Source of the DNA: Clostridium sp.
GTDB lineage: Bacteria > Bacillota > Clostridia > Clostridiales > Clostridiaceae
Direction: 5' to 3'
NCBI RefSeq assembly: GCF_021372645.1
Contig: NZ_JAJFUC010000009.1
Span: 25,322-89,321 of the forward strand
DNA: 64,000 nucleotides
How positions within the stretch are numbered: position 1 is the first letter of the stretch; the number at the start of each line of letters is the position of its first letter. The notes beneath the pieces are model-generated. The model saw only the letters and a list, made by a program, of their open reading frames with translations, was not told the DNA's origin and ran no database searches. The position numbers and the translations under genes are program-made. Of the stretch, positions 53,153 to 63,209 are shown piece by piece.

Positions 53153-54463
53153 ATGATGGGAAATTTAAAAATTTATCCAACCAAGTTAAGTGGTGAAGTT
53201 AAAATACCTCCATCTAAGAGTATGGCTCATAGAACGGTGATTTGTGCAGCACTTGGAGATGGTGTGAGCAAAGTTACAAATATAGATTATTCAGATGATA
53301 TTATAGCTACCATTGAGGCTATGTCATCATTAGGTGCAAAGATAACTCAAAAAGAAGATTATCTTGAGGTTTATGGAATTAAATGTACTGAAAATATTAA
53401 ATTTAATGAAGTAGAAAGTGAAAGAACTATAGATTGTAATGAATCAGGATCAACATTAAGATTTTTAGTACCTATTGCTGCTTTATTTGAAGGAGTTAAT
53501 AGATTTGTTGGTAGAGGTAATTTAGGAAAAAGACCGCTAGATACGTACTACAACATATTTAATGAGCAAGGAATTAAATATACATATAAAGAAGGTATAT
53601 TAGATCTAAAAACTGAAGGTAAATTACAAGCTGGAGAGTTTAAGATTAAAGGAAATATAAGTTCACAATTTATAACAGGATTATTATTTACGCTTCCTCT
53701 TTTAGATGGAGATTCTAAAATCATAATAACAACAGAAATGGAATCAAAGGGATATATTGATTTAACTATAAGTGCTATTAAAGATTTTGGTGTGGAAATT
53801 ATAAATAATAATTATAATGAATTTATAATAAAGGGAAATCAAAATTATAAGAGTAGAGATTATAGAGTTGAAGGGGATTATTCTCAAGCAGCATTTTTCC
53901 TTTCTGCTGATGCACTTTCAAATGATGTAATTGTTAATGATTTAAAATTAGATTCACTTCAAGGAGATAAGGAAGTAATTGATATTTTAGAGAGAATGGG
54001 ATTAAAATTAAAAAATAAGAATAATGGATTAATAGGACAAATTACTGACAAGTTGAAAGCAACTGTTATTGATGGGTCTCAATGTCCAGATATAATTCCA
54101 GTGGTATCTTTAGTTGCTGCATTAAGTGAAGGAACGACAGAGATAATAAATGCTGGAAGACTTAGAATTAAAGAGTGTGATAGATTAGCAGCTGTAACAT
54201 CTGAGTTGAATAAATTAGGTGCTAAAATCACAGAAAAAGAAGATGGATTAATAATTGAAGGTGTTAAAGAACTTAAAGGTGGCATTGAAGTCTGGAGTCA
54301 TAAAGATCATAGAATTGCAATGACTTTAGCTATAGCTTCTACTATGTGCAAAGAACCCATAATACTCAAAGATTATGAATGTGTTTCAAAATCTTATCCA
54401 CAATTTTGGGATGATTTTAAGAATGTAGGAGGTGTATTTAATGAGTGGAATGTGGGGAAATAA
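53153..54463 (+). CDS. aroA: 5-Enolpyruvylshikimate-3-phosphate synthase
   Basis: This 436-residue enzyme has PPSKSMAHRTVICAALGDG (about 18-36), CNESGSTLRFLVP, GRGNLGKRPLDTY and SSQFITGLLF. EGDYSQAAFFLSA, GRLRIKECDRLAA and the C-terminal DHRIAMTLAI follow. It joins shikimate 3-phosphate and PEP. The sequence around KRPLDT suggests a class distinct from E. coli AroA, so glyphosate response cannot be inferred. Two ATGs (53153, 53156) follow AAGGGGTGAT; the second has the better spacing. Its end overlaps aroC. Confidence 0.96.
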   Translation: MMGNLKIYPTKLSGEVKIPPSKSMAHRTVICAALGDGVSKVTNIDYSDDIIATIEAMSSLGAKITQKEDYLEVYGIKCTENIKFNEVESERTIDCNESGSTLRFLVPIAALFEGVNRFVGRGNLGKRPLDTYYNIFNEQGIKYTYKEGILDLKTEGKLQAGEFKIKGNISSQFITGLLFTLPLLDGDSKIIITTEMESKGYIDLTISAIKDFGVEIINNNYNEFIIKGNQNYKSRDYRVEGDYSQAAFFLSADALSNDVIVNDLKLDSLQGDKEVIDILERMGLKLKNKNNGLIGQITDKLKATVIDGSQCPDIIPVVSLVAALSEGTTEIINAGRLRIKECDRLAAVTSELNKLGAKITEKEDGLIIEGVKELKGGIEVWSHKDHRIAMTLAIASTMCKEPIILKDYECVSKSYPQFWDDFKNVGGVFNEWNVGK

Positions 54464-55514
54464 ATTAAAAGTTTCAATTTTTGGTGAATCTCATGGAGTT
54501 GGGATAGGTATCACAATAGATGGGCTTCCTTCTGGCATTGAAATTAATATGGAAGATGTTATGAAAGAAATGTCAAGGAGGGCACCGGGCAAGAGCAATT
54601 TATCTACTGCAAGAAAAGAAGCGGATGTACCAGAAATATTAAGTGGATTTTTTGAAGGAAAAACTACAGGAACACCACTTTGTGCAGTGATTAGAAATGC
54701 AGATATGCACTCTAAAGATTATGGAAAGCTTAAGGATTTAATGAGACCTGGCCATGCAGATTATCCAGGGTTCATTAGATATAATGGATTTAATGATTAT
54801 AGAGGTGGTGGACACTTCTCAGGAAGAATTACAGCACCATTAGTATTTGCAGGAGCTGTATGCAAACAAGTTTTAGAAGCAAAAGGAATTAATATAGGAG
54901 CTCATGTTAAGAGTATTGGAAATATTGAAGATAAGAGTTTTTATGATGTTGAATTAAGTAAAAAATTATTAAAAGACTTAAAAATGAAAGAATTACCACT
55001 TTTAATTCTAGAAAAAGAAGAAGAAATGAGAAATGCAATTCTTAAAGCAAAAAAGGAACAAGACTCCATGGGCGGAACTATTGAATGTACAGTTCTTGGA
55101 ATAGACGCTGGAATTGGAAATCCATTCTTTGATTCAGTTGAATCTACCTTAGCGCATTTAATGTTTTCAGTACCAGCAGTTAAGGGGGTGGAATTTGGAA
55201 AGGGTTTTGAAATGACTAATTTTAGAGGCTCTGAGTGTAATGATGAGTATTATTACGATGGTGATAAAGTTAAGACCTATACAAATAATAATGGTGGAAT
55301 TACAGGTGGAATAACTAATGGAATGCCAATACTCTTTAAAGTTGCAATGAAGCCAACACCATCAATAATAAAAAAGCAAAGAACAATAGATATTGCAGAA
55401 AAGGAAGAATCAGATATTGTAATTGAAGGAAGACATGATCCATGTATAGTACAAAGGGCTGTTCCAGTAATTGAAGCAGTAACTGCTATTGGAATACTCG
55501 ATTTGGTACTTTAA
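54441..55514 (+). CDS. aroC: Chorismate synthase
   Basis: The ATG at 54441 (MSGMWGNKLKVSIFGESHGV) follows AGGAGGTG and overlaps the aroA end by 23 bases; a GTG at 54432 is inside the ribosome binding site. The 357-residue FMN enzyme has SRRAPGKSNLSTARKEAD, RPGHADYPG, RGGGHFSGRITAPLV and SMGGTIECTV. The C-terminal GRHDPCIVQRAVPVIEA is conserved. It removes phosphate from EPSP to give chorismate, needing reduced FMN. Confidence 0.96.
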   Translation: MSGMWGNKLKVSIFGESHGVGIGITIDGLPSGIEINMEDVMKEMSRRAPGKSNLSTARKEADVPEILSGFFEGKTTGTPLCAVIRNADMHSKDYGKLKDLMRPGHADYPGFIRYNGFNDYRGGGHFSGRITAPLVFAGAVCKQVLEAKGINIGAHVKSIGNIEDKSFYDVELSKKLLKDLKMKELPLLILEKEEEMRNAILKAKKEQDSMGGTIECTVLGIDAGIGNPFFDSVESTLAHLMFSVPAVKGVEFGKGFEMTNFRGSECNDEYYYDGDKVKTYTNNNGGITGGITNGMPILFKVAMKPTPSIIKKQRTIDIAEKEESDIVIEGRHDPCIVQRAVPVIEAVTAIGILDLVL

Positions 55515-55553
55515 TAATTATATTTTAATTTACTATGATTGGAGAAATGTGAA

Positions 55554-56702
55554 ATGTCAGATATAGATGATTATAGAAGTAGAATTGATGAAATAGATAA
55601 AGAGATAACTAAACTTTTTGAAGAAAGAATGAATACAGTTATTAATATTGCGAACTATAAAAAAGATAATAACTTACCTATTTTTAATAGAGATAGAGAA
55701 GATGAAGTTATTGAGAAAAATGTAGGATATCTAAAAAATAATGATTATGCAGAGGAAACAAGAAAGTTTTTTATATCTTTAATGGAAGTAGCTAGAGAAC
55801 TTCAAAGTAGGAAAATACTAGAAGCAGAAGAATCTATAGAAAAAAAATCAGAGGTGCAAGAAACTATAAATCAAAAGCAGGGTAAAGTTGGTTTCTTTGG
55901 TTCTCCAGGATCATTTAGTGAAGAGGCAATGCTAAAGTATTTTGGAGATATAGAAGATCCAAATGCTTATGATGAATTTGAGGATATATTTATAGCTGTA
56001 AAGAATGATGAAATTAAGTATGGAATTTTACCTATAGAAAATTCTTCAACAGGTGCTATTTCGCAAGTATATGATTTAATATACAAATATGGTTTTTATA
56101 TTGTTGGAGAAGAGTGTATTAAAATAAACCAACATTTAATTGGAGTTAAAGGGACAACTTTAGATACAATTAAAGAGGTGTATTCTCACCCTCAACCTAT
56201 TGAGCAAAGTACTGAATTCTTGAAAAATCATAGTGATTGGAAGCTTATACCTTTCCATAGTACATCTGTAAGTGCAAAACTCATTAGTGATTTAAATGAT
56301 ACATCAAAGGCAGTTATTGCAAGTAATAGATCTGCTAGTATATATAATTTGGACATTATAAAAGAAAATATAAATAATAAAAGTGACAATTCTACAAGAT
56401 TTATAGTAATATCAAAAAAGCTTGAAACAGATTCATGTTGTAATAAAGTAAGTGTTGTATTTTCACTTGAACATAAAGCTGGTACGTTGTATAAATTATT
56501 AAGACATTTCGCAGAAAATAATATAAATATGATGAAGATTGAATCAAGACCAATGGAAAAGGGTGCTTGGAAGTATTTCTTATATATTGACTTTGAAGGA
56601 AATATTGAAAGTGAAGAAGTGACAACAGCTTTAAAATTAATTGAACAAAGTAGTGCTTATTTTAAACTCATTGGTGGATACAGAAAATACAATATTGAAT
56701 AA
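55554..56702 (+). CDS. pheA: Bifunctional chorismate mutase / prephenate dehydratase (P-protein)
   Basis: The ATG at 55554 (MSDIDDYRSRIDEIDKEITK) with GGAG ten bases upstream gives 382 residues. Residues 1-90 are an AroQ-type chorismate mutase. Residues 115-290 are prephenate dehydratase (GFFGSPGSFSEEA, GILPIENSSTGAISQVYDL, NKSDNSTRFIVI). Residues 300-375 are an ACT domain with HKAGTLYKLL and the ESRPM phenylalanine-binding motif. It makes phenylpyruvate and should be inhibited by phenylalanine. Confidence 0.95.
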   Translation: MSDIDDYRSRIDEIDKEITKLFEERMNTVINIANYKKDNNLPIFNRDREDEVIEKNVGYLKNNDYAEETRKFFISLMEVARELQSRKILEAEESIEKKSEVQETINQKQGKVGFFGSPGSFSEEAMLKYFGDIEDPNAYDEFEDIFIAVKNDEIKYGILPIENSSTGAISQVYDLIYKYGFYIVGEECIKINQHLIGVKGTTLDTIKEVYSHPQPIEQSTEFLKNHSDWKLIPFHSTSVSAKLISDLNDTSKAVIASNRSASIYNLDIIKENINNKSDNSTRFIVISKKLETDSCCNKVSVVFSLEHKAGTLYKLLRHFAENNINMMKIESRPMEKGAWKYFLYIDFEGNIESEEVTTALKLIEQSSAYFKLIGGYRKYNIE

Positions 56703-56742
56703 ATTAATGATTAATTATTAATTTACTAAAGGGGGTATTAAC

Positions 56743-57555
56743 TTGGATTTTTACGGATTGATAGGAGAAAAGCTGTCACATAGTCTTTCACCTAAGATTC
56801 ATAATACGCTTTTTAAGGCTTTAGATATTGAAGGGGCATATAAGCTTTTTGAAGTAGGAAAAGAAGATTTAGGAAAAGCTGTAGATTCATTGAAGATTCT
56901 TAAAATAAAGGGCGTTAATGTAACTATTCCTTATAAGCAAGATGTAATGAAATATTTAGATTTCATATCAGAAGAAGCTAAAAAAATAGGAGCAGTAAAC
57001 TCTATTTATTTAAATGATGGAAAGTTGTATGGATATAATACAGATTATTTTGGTTTTGGTACTATTATAAAAAATAACGATATTAAGGTTAAAGATAGTA
57101 TAGCAATGATATTGGGAAATGGTGGAGCAGCTAAATCTATAATTACTTATCTCTTAGATGAAGGGATAAAAAAGATTTATCTGGTGTCAAGAAAAAGTAA
57201 GGATAATTCAGGTTATGATAATGAGAGAATTGAATGCAAATCATATGATGATATAGCACAGATAAAAGGAGACATTTTAATAAATTCAACTCCTCTTGGA
57301 ATGTATCCACATATTGATGAAACTCCAGTCCATGAAGATGTAATATGTAATTTCAATGCTTTAATAGATATCATTTATAATCCCAAGGAAACACAATTTT
57401 TAAAGATGGGAAAAGCTTTGGATAAAAAAGTATGTGGTGGAATTGAAATGTTAGTTGGTCAAGCTATAAAGGCAGAGGAAATATGGCAGGGAATTCCCAT
57501 TGATAATGAAGTAACTCAAGAATTATATTCAATATTTCAAGATGAATTTAAGTAG
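56743..57555 (+). CDS. aroE: Shikimate dehydrogenase (TTG start)
   Basis: This 270-residue NADP-dependent enzyme opens MDFYGLIGEKLSHSLSPKIH from a TTG at 56743, with AAAGGGGG about nine bases upstream. Motifs are VNVTIPYKQDVMKYLD (catalytic Lys), GAVNSI, NTDYFGF, ILGNGGAAKSIITYLL and NSTPLGMYP. The end carries GIEMLVGQA. It reduces 3-dehydroshikimate to shikimate. Confidence 0.95.
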   Translation: MDFYGLIGEKLSHSLSPKIHNTLFKALDIEGAYKLFEVGKEDLGKAVDSLKILKIKGVNVTIPYKQDVMKYLDFISEEAKKIGAVNSIYLNDGKLYGYNTDYFGFGTIIKNNDIKVKDSIAMILGNGGAAKSIITYLLDEGIKKIYLVSRKSKDNSGYDNERIECKSYDDIAQIKGDILINSTPLGMYPHIDETPVHEDVICNFNALIDIIYNPKETQFLKMGKALDKKVCGGIEMLVGQAIKAEEIWQGIPIDNEVTQELYSIFQDEFK

Positions 57556-57564
57556 GTGGTATGT

Positions 57565-58074
57565 ATGAAAGATAAGGTGGTACTTATTGGGATGCCTGGA
57601 TGTGGTAAAAGTACAATTGGTGGATTAGTAAGTAAGGAATTAAATTTTAAATTTTTTGATATGGATAATTATATCGAAGAGATGACATCTAAAAGTATAC
57701 CTGAGCTTTTTGAAAAAGGAGAAGATTACTTTAGAGATTTTGAAACTTTAGCTTGCAAGAAATTATCAGAAAAGAGTAATATATTAATTTCTTCTGGTGG
57801 AGGAGTAGTAAAAAGAAAAGAGAATATTGAGATATTAAATAAAGAATCTTATATTATTTTCATAGATAGACCACTTGAAGATCTTTTAAATGATGTAGAT
57901 ATTTCAAAAAGACCACTACTTAAAGAAGGTAGAGAAAAAATCATTAAGTTATATGAGGAACGTTATGAATTATATGAATCATCAGCAGACGAAATTATTA
58001 AAAATGATAAGGATATTAGGGATACAATAGATACAATAAAAGAAGTTATTAAATTTAACTTAAACATAGAGTAA
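57565..58074 (+). CDS. aroK: Shikimate kinase
   Basis: The ATG at 57565 follows AGGTGG; an in-frame GTG at 57556 is inside it. The 169-residue kinase has the P-loop GMPGCGKSTIG (about 9-19), DMDNYIEEM, YFRDFETLA and SSGGGVVKR. The lid region SKRPLL is present. It phosphorylates shikimate at O3. The gene starts ten bases after aroE ends. Confidence 0.95.
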   Translation: MKDKVVLIGMPGCGKSTIGGLVSKELNFKFFDMDNYIEEMTSKSIPELFEKGEDYFRDFETLACKKLSEKSNILISSGGGVVKRKENIEILNKESYIIFIDRPLEDLLNDVDISKRPLLKEGREKIIKLYEERYELYESSADEIIKNDKDIRDTIDTIKEVIKFNLNIE

Positions 58075-58099
58075 ATATCCTTTCAAAGGAGGCGTAACA

Positions 58100-58540
58100 A
58101 TGAAGATTATGGTTATCAATGGACCTAACTTAAATATGGTTGGGGTTAGAGAAAAAGGTGTTTACGGCACAAAGTCTTTTGAAGATATATGTGAATATAT
58201 CAAGAAAGAAGGCAAAAAAAGAGGTCATGAAATAACATTATTTCAAAGTAACTGTGAAGGCGAAATAATTAATGAACTTCAAAAAGCATATTTTGAAAAG
58301 TATGATGGAATAATAATAAATCCAGGGGCTTATACTCATTATAGTTATGCCATTCATGATGCAATAAAAGGAACTAACATTGATACAGTTGAAGTACATT
58401 TATCAAATGTGCATGCGAGAGAAGATTTTAGAAAAAAATCTGTGACTGCACCAGCTTGTATAGGACAAATGTGTGGTTTTGGCGAAAGTGGATATGTATT
58501 AGCTATAAAGGCATTAGAATTGAAAAAAATGCATTCATAG
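58100..58540 (+). CDS. aroQ: Type II 3-dehydroquinate dehydratase
   Basis: This 146-residue enzyme has the active-site segment GPNLNMVGVREKGVYG (catalytic Tyr), QSNCEGEIINELQ and INPGAYTHYSYAIHDAI. EVHLSNVHAREDFRKKSV and IGQMCGFGESGYVLAI follow. It dehydrates 3-dehydroquinate to 3-dehydroshikimate by the trans mechanism and normally forms a dodecamer. AAAGGAGG precedes the ATG. Confidence 0.96.
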   Translation: MKIMVINGPNLNMVGVREKGVYGTKSFEDICEYIKKEGKKRGHEITLFQSNCEGEIINELQKAYFEKYDGIIINPGAYTHYSYAIHDAIKGTNIDTVEVHLSNVHAREDFRKKSVTAPACIGQMCGFGESGYVLAIKALELKKMHS

Positions 58541-58648
58541 TTTATATTATATAAAGGTATCTTTTAATATTAATAGAAGATGTCAAAATGTAGGATAGAA
58601 GTATAGTAGAAGGAAAAACTAAAATTAGGAGTACAGGAGGAAAGCAAA

Positions 58649-59662
58649 ATGATAATTATTATGAACCCAAAAGCAAATGAAGAAGAAGTAGGAAAGGTAA
58701 AAGCATTCGTTGAATCAAAAGGTCTAGAAACTAATCTTTCTAAGGGGGATACATACTACATAGTAGGTGTTGTAGGAGATACTTCTATAATAGATCCTAA
58801 GAAAATACAAGTATTGAAGGGTGTTGATCGAGTTATGAAAGTTCAAGAGCCTTTTAAGAAAGCTAATAGAATATTTAAACCTGAAGATACAGTAGTTAAT
58901 GTTGAAAACTCAATAGTTGGTGGTAGAAGACTTGGAATAATGGCTGGTCCATGTTCTGTTGAAAGTGAAGAACAAATTATTGAAATTGCAAAGAGGGTAA
59001 AAGCAGCAGGGGCTAACTTCTTAAGAGGAGGAGCATTTAAGCCAAGAACATCACCATATAGTTTCCAAGGATTAGAGCTTGAAGGATTAAAACTGTTAAA
59101 GGTAGCAAAGAAAGAAACAGGACTTCCAATAGTAACAGAACTTATGTCTACTGATTACTTGGATGCTTTTGTTGAAGACGTTGATATGATTCAAATTGGT
59201 GCTAGAAATATGCAAAACTTTGATTTATTAAAGCAAATTGGTAAGACTAAGACACCTATTCTTTTAAAGAGAGGTTTATCTGCAACTATAGAAGAATGGC
59301 TTATGTCAGCAGAATATATTATGGCTGGTGGTAATGAAAATGTAATTCTTTGTGAAAGAGGAATAAGAACCTTTGAAACTATTACAAGGAACACATTGGA
59401 TTTACAAGCAATTCCAGTAATTAAGAGATTATCACATTTACCTATAATTGTTGATCCAAGTCATGCAGGAGGATACGCTTATTTAGTAGAACCAATGGCT
59501 AAAGCAGCTGTAGTGGCAGGAGCTGATGGACTTATGATAGAAGTCCATAATGATCCTGAAAATGCATTAAGTGATGGACAACAATCACTTACACCGGATC
59601 AATTTGATGTATTAATGAGTAAAGTTAAAGCTGTAGCTAAGATAGAAGATAAAGAGATATAA
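58649..59662 (+). CDS. aroF: 3-Deoxy-7-phosphoheptulonate synthase (type I beta, FL-domain form)
   Basis: This 337-residue DAHP synthase has an N-terminal ferredoxin-like regulatory domain (about 1-72) as in Thermotoga-type enzymes, where it mediates feedback inhibition. The catalytic barrel has MAGPCSVESEEQI, GGAFKPRTSPYSFQG, QIGARNMQN, PILLKRG and VDPSHAGG. It joins PEP and erythrose 4-phosphate, the first pathway step, though the gene is eighth in the operon. ACAGGAGG lies upstream. Confidence 0.95.
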   Translation: MIIIMNPKANEEEVGKVKAFVESKGLETNLSKGDTYYIVGVVGDTSIIDPKKIQVLKGVDRVMKVQEPFKKANRIFKPEDTVVNVENSIVGGRRLGIMAGPCSVESEEQIIEIAKRVKAAGANFLRGGAFKPRTSPYSFQGLELEGLKLLKVAKKETGLPIVTELMSTDYLDAFVEDVDMIQIGARNMQNFDLLKQIGKTKTPILLKRGLSATIEEWLMSAEYIMAGGNENVILCERGIRTFETITRNTLDLQAIPVIKRLSHLPIIVDPSHAGGYAYLVEPMAKAAVVAGADGLMIEVHNDPENALSDGQQSLTPDQFDVLMSKVKAVAKIEDKEI

Positions 59663-59686
59663 TTCTTAAATAAGGGAGCTATAAAT

Positions 59687-60520
59687 ATGAAAATAGTAGT
59701 TGTAGGTCTTGGAGTAATTGGGGGATCATTTACCATGGCTTTAAAAGAAGCTGGGTATGATGAAGTGTATGGAATAGACATTAATGAAGAATCTTTAAAA
59801 AAAGCTAAAAATCTAGGATTAATCAAAGATGGTTTTACAAATGGGCAAGAAATTGTTAAAAGTGCTGATTTTATAATTATATCTTTATATCCTAGATTAG
59901 TTAAACAATTTATTATTGATAATAAAGATAACTTTAAAGATGGTGCTGTAATAACAGATGCAACTGGGATTAAAAAGCTATTTATTGAAGACATAATAAA
60001 AATATTGCCTAAAAATATCGACTTTGTCTTTGGACATCCAATGGCAGGTAGAGAAAAGAAGGGAATAGATTTTGCAAGCAGTCAAGTTTTTAAAGGTGCA
60101 AATTATATTTTAACTCCAGTAGCTAGAAATAAAGAAGAAAATTTAAACATGATAGAAGATTTAGTTTATAAAATTGGATTTAAAAGAGTTAAAAGAATAA
60201 CTCCTGATTATCATGATGAAATGATTGGATATACAAGTCAACTTCCACATTCACTAGCTGTAGCATTAGTTAATAGTGATCTAGAAGGAAGACAAACTGG
60301 AAGCTTTATTGGAGATAGCTATAGAGATTTAACAAGAATAGCCAATATAAATGAAGATCTTTGGAGTGAACTTTTCCTGGGAAATAAGAAGAATTTGTTG
60401 AAAAGCATAGAAAACTTTGAAATAGAGTTAGATAAGATAAAAGATGCTATAGAAAATGATGATAAAGAAGCACTCAAAGAACTATTTATAAAATCCACTA
60501 ATAGACGTGAAAAATTATAA
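59687..60520 (+). CDS. tyrA: Prephenate dehydrogenase
   Basis: This 277-residue enzyme has an N-terminal NAD-binding domain VVVGLGVIGGSFTMALKEAG (about 4-23), then TDATGIKKLF and GHPMAGREKKGIDFAS. The conserved catalytic His lies in TSQLPHSLAVALV. No C-terminal ACT domain is present, so tyrosine feedback by that route is unlikely. It converts prephenate to 4-hydroxyphenylpyruvate. It starts 24 bases after aroF and is the last gene of the operon, followed by a terminator. Confidence 0.94.
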   Translation: MKIVVVGLGVIGGSFTMALKEAGYDEVYGIDINEESLKKAKNLGLIKDGFTNGQEIVKSADFIIISLYPRLVKQFIIDNKDNFKDGAVITDATGIKKLFIEDIIKILPKNIDFVFGHPMAGREKKGIDFASSQVFKGANYILTPVARNKEENLNMIEDLVYKIGFKRVKRITPDYHDEMIGYTSQLPHSLAVALVNSDLEGRQTGSFIGDSYRDLTRIANINEDLWSELFLGNKKNLLKSIENFEIELDKIKDAIENDDKEALKELFIKSTNRREKL

Positions 60521-60527
60521 AGTTTTA

Positions 60528-60573
60528 AGAATACCCTCTGAAATAATAAAATTATTTTAGGGGGATTCTTTTT
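60528..60573 (+). terminator. Terminator of the aromatic operon
   Basis: AGAATACCCTCTGAAATAAT pairs with ATTATTTTAGGGGGATTCT (small mismatches) and runs into five T residues. Confidence 0.8.
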
Positions 60574-60688
60574 CTAATAAAATATGATACTTAAATTTTA
60601 ATGACAGCATTTAGAAATCAATAAAGAGTCAATTATCAAATAGTAGGAATTTTATTTATGCATTATATTATTTAAATAAGTCATATTA

Positions 60689-60708
60689 TAAACATTTCGA
60701 AATGTTTA
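60689..60708. promoter_or_regulatory. Perfect 20-bp palindrome
   Basis: TAAACATTTC followed directly by GAAATGTTTA is a perfect palindrome with no loop, suggesting a dimeric protein site rather than an RNA hairpin. The rest of the 60573-60966 gap has one more hairpin (CTACAC/GTGTAG near 60802-60821) and nothing else recognised. Confidence 0.35.
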
Positions 60709-60966
60709 CGAGTTAAATTTCATATTTCTTTAATAATTTAAGAAAACATTTTTCATCAGAAGAATGAATTCACAAAAACTAATTTCAATATGCAAGAACT
60801 CCAAACTACACTAAAATGCGTGTAGCGTGGGGCTCTTATATATTAAAACTTAAAAAATACTTTTGAATACTCAAAGTCTCATCACAGAAGTGATAGAATT
60901 GTAATTATTTATTAGGATATTTTTTAATCAGTTATGTTACTATTTTATATTAACAGAAAATTTTAT

Positions 60967-62931
60967 TTATCTTGCTTCATTTATCAAGCCTTTTCTATAA
61001 GCTCTAAGTAATAATTTCAAATCTTTAATTTGATTCTTTAATTCCTTGCCTACATCAGTATCTTCAACTTTTTTTCGATCTAATTTTTCTACTATTCTTC
61101 TTGAAGATAGTATGTCTGTTTCCTTGCTAAATGCATCCTCGATTGATTCAAAAGGTTGATGAGATATAAGCTGTAATCCATAAGAATTGTAAGTCAAAGT
61201 ATATCCAGCTAAACCAGTTTGACTTCTATATGCTTTTGCAAACCCTCCATCTATAACTATCAGTTTACCATTAGCCTTTATTGGATTTTCACCAAATTTA
61301 TTTTTTACTGGAACATGTCCATTTATTATTCTAGATTCTGAAGAATTTAAACCGAATTCTTCAAAGATTAAATTGCACATTTCTTCTGTATCTCTAAAAT
61401 CATAGTATGGATTTTTCTTTTCTTTATGTGTGCTTTTATCTTTAATAAAATATCTTTCAAAAGTGGTCATATCCTCTTTTCCAAAAAGAGAAGAACAAGT
61501 TCCATTCCATAAATACCACATTATATCCATTCCATATAACTTTTCTTCACTACCTCTATTATTAAAATAACCTTCTCTAGCTAATGAGTCAAATTTATCT
61601 AAAAGTTTTTTACCTTTATATTCTTCACCATTAATGGTCATGCTTTTAAAGGTTTTATCTTTATTTAATGGAATACACCCGTGAAATAAAAGATTAGAGT
61701 TATATGTTAAATATATTCTTCCTTTATTAAATAGAAATAAAACGTGCTTTTGTAATTTATCACTATTTATAAATGAGATTTGGAGTTTATCTATTAATTT
61801 TCTTTCTTCACTTGTAAGCTCAAATGGGTTAGTAGGGGTTATTGTAGGAAAATTTCTATCATTAAGTTCATAAGTTATATTATTTAATGTTATAGTGCCA
61901 TCAGTGTAATTTATCTTATCCAAAAGTAATCTATGATCTAATTTAAATTCTGGCCTTCTTTTTATTATTTCATATTCAAGTTTGAATTGAATAATTGTTA
62001 TTGCTTTGTGCATTTTAGAAATAAGTTCAATTTCAGAAGGTCCATATACAGTTTCATCATTATTTTTAGGAATAAAATAAGTACAGTTGTCACTTTCGTA
62101 ATATTTAAGTGCAAAGGTGGCAAGTGGTAATAAATTAATACCATATATATCTTCAATTACATCTAAATTAGAGTATCTAGCTGCTATTCTTAAGACATTT
62201 GCTATACAAGTGGTATTACCAGAAGCAGCTCCCATCCATAAAATATCATGATTACCCCATTGTATATCAACAGAATGATAATCCATAAGAGTGTCAATTA
62301 TTATATCAGGTCTTGGACCTCTATCATAGATATCTCCTATTATGTGTAATCGATCTATAACTAGTCGTTGTATTAGATTTGAGATAGCTATTATAAATTC
62401 TGTTGCTCTCTCAATTTCTATAATAGTATTTATTATTCCATCATAATAGTCTTGTTTATCATTGTTATCAGCTTCTTCATGTAATAATTCTTCTATAATA
62501 TAGCTGAAATCCTTCGGAAGGGCTTTTCTTACTTTTGATCTTGTATATTTAGAAGAGGCATGTCTGCATAGCTCAATTAATCTGTATAAGTTGGTTTTGT
62601 ACCAATGATTTATGTTTTTTTCTTCTTTTAAAACAATTTCTAACTTCTGTTCAGGATAATAAACCAATGTAGCCAAGCTTTTCTTTTCAGAGTCCGTTAA
62701 TGAATTACCAAAAACCTCTTGAATCTTTATTTTAACTGCACCTGAGCCATTCCTTAGAACATGCACAAATGGCTCGTATTCACCATGAAGATCCGCTAAG
62801 AAATGCTCTGTTCCTTTAGGTAAATTTAAAATTGCTTCTAAATTGATTATTTCAGTAGATGCTTCTGCAATGGTTGGATATTGCTTAGCAAGTAATTTTA
62901 AATATTTTATGTTCTCATCATAATTCTCCAT
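60967..62931 (-). CDS. fbp: Fructose-1,6-bisphosphatase class III
   Basis: This 654-residue protein matches the Firmicute class III enzyme. [20 protein letters not shown] with metal-binding Asp-His, [18 protein letters not shown] (GDxxDRG) and [12 protein letters not shown] (GNHD) form the metallophosphatase-like core. [18 protein letters not shown] and [13 protein letters not shown] lie near the C-terminus. It dephosphorylates fructose-1,6-bisphosphate for gluconeogenesis and is often regulated by PEP and AMP. AAAGGAGG precedes its ATG. It stands alone on the minus strand. Confidence 0.95.
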   Translation of the reverse strand: MENYDENIKYLKLLAKQYPTIAEASTEIINLEAILNLPKGTEHFLADLHGEYEPFVHVLRNGSGAVKIKIQEVFGNSLTDSEKKSLATLVYYPEQKLEIVLKEEKNINHWYKTNLYRLIELCRHASSKYTRSKVRKALPKDFSYIIEELLHEEADNNDKQDYYDGIINTIIEIERATEFIIAISNLIQRLVIDRLHIIGDIYDRGPRPDIIIDTLMDYHSVDIQWGNHDILWMGAASGNTTCIANVLRIAARYSNLDVIEDIYGINLLPLATFALKYYESDNCTYFIPKNNDETVYGPSEIELISKMHKAITIIQFKLEYEIIKRRPEFKLDHRLLLDKINYTDGTITLNNITYELNDRNFPTITPTNPFELTSEERKLIDKLQISFINSDKLQKHVLFLFNKGRIYLTYNSNLLFHGCIPLNKDKTFKSMTINGEEYKGKKLLDKFDSLAREGYFNNRGSEEKLYGMDIMWYLWNGTCSSLFGKEDMTTFERYFIKDKSTHKEKKNPYYDFRDTEEMCNLIFEEFGLNSSESRIINGHVPVKNKFGENPIKANGKLIVIDGGFAKAYRSQTGLAGYTLTYNSYGLQLISHQPFESIEDAFSKETDILSSRRIVEKLDRKKVEDTDVGKELKNQIKDLKLLLRAYRKGLINEAR

Positions 62932-63108
62932 AACATCCTCCTTTTATAAGCAAAAAATGTTTAGCTTCAGTATCTTAAAATACAACTATCCACACAATAT
63001 AAACCATTAATATCTATAATTCTAGTTTCTAATTCTTGCATAAAAACAACCTCTATTATATATTGCGTGTACAAGGTATGTATATTCCCTTGGCATTGTA
63101 AATTACAT

Positions 63109-63137
63109 ATTACAATATAATAATATAATATTGTAAT
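63109..63137. promoter_or_regulatory. Inverted repeat between fbp and the nucleoid-associated gene
   Basis: ATTACAATAT (63109-63118) and ATATTGTAAT (63128-63137) are perfectly complementary with nine bases between. It lies in the divergent promoter region and could be an operator. Confidence 0.3.
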
Positions 63138-63209
63138 TTAAATTGCTAGTCATATATGAAAACAGTTATAATAACTAATGTAACAAATTTAATTGGATGG
63201 TGAAAATAC

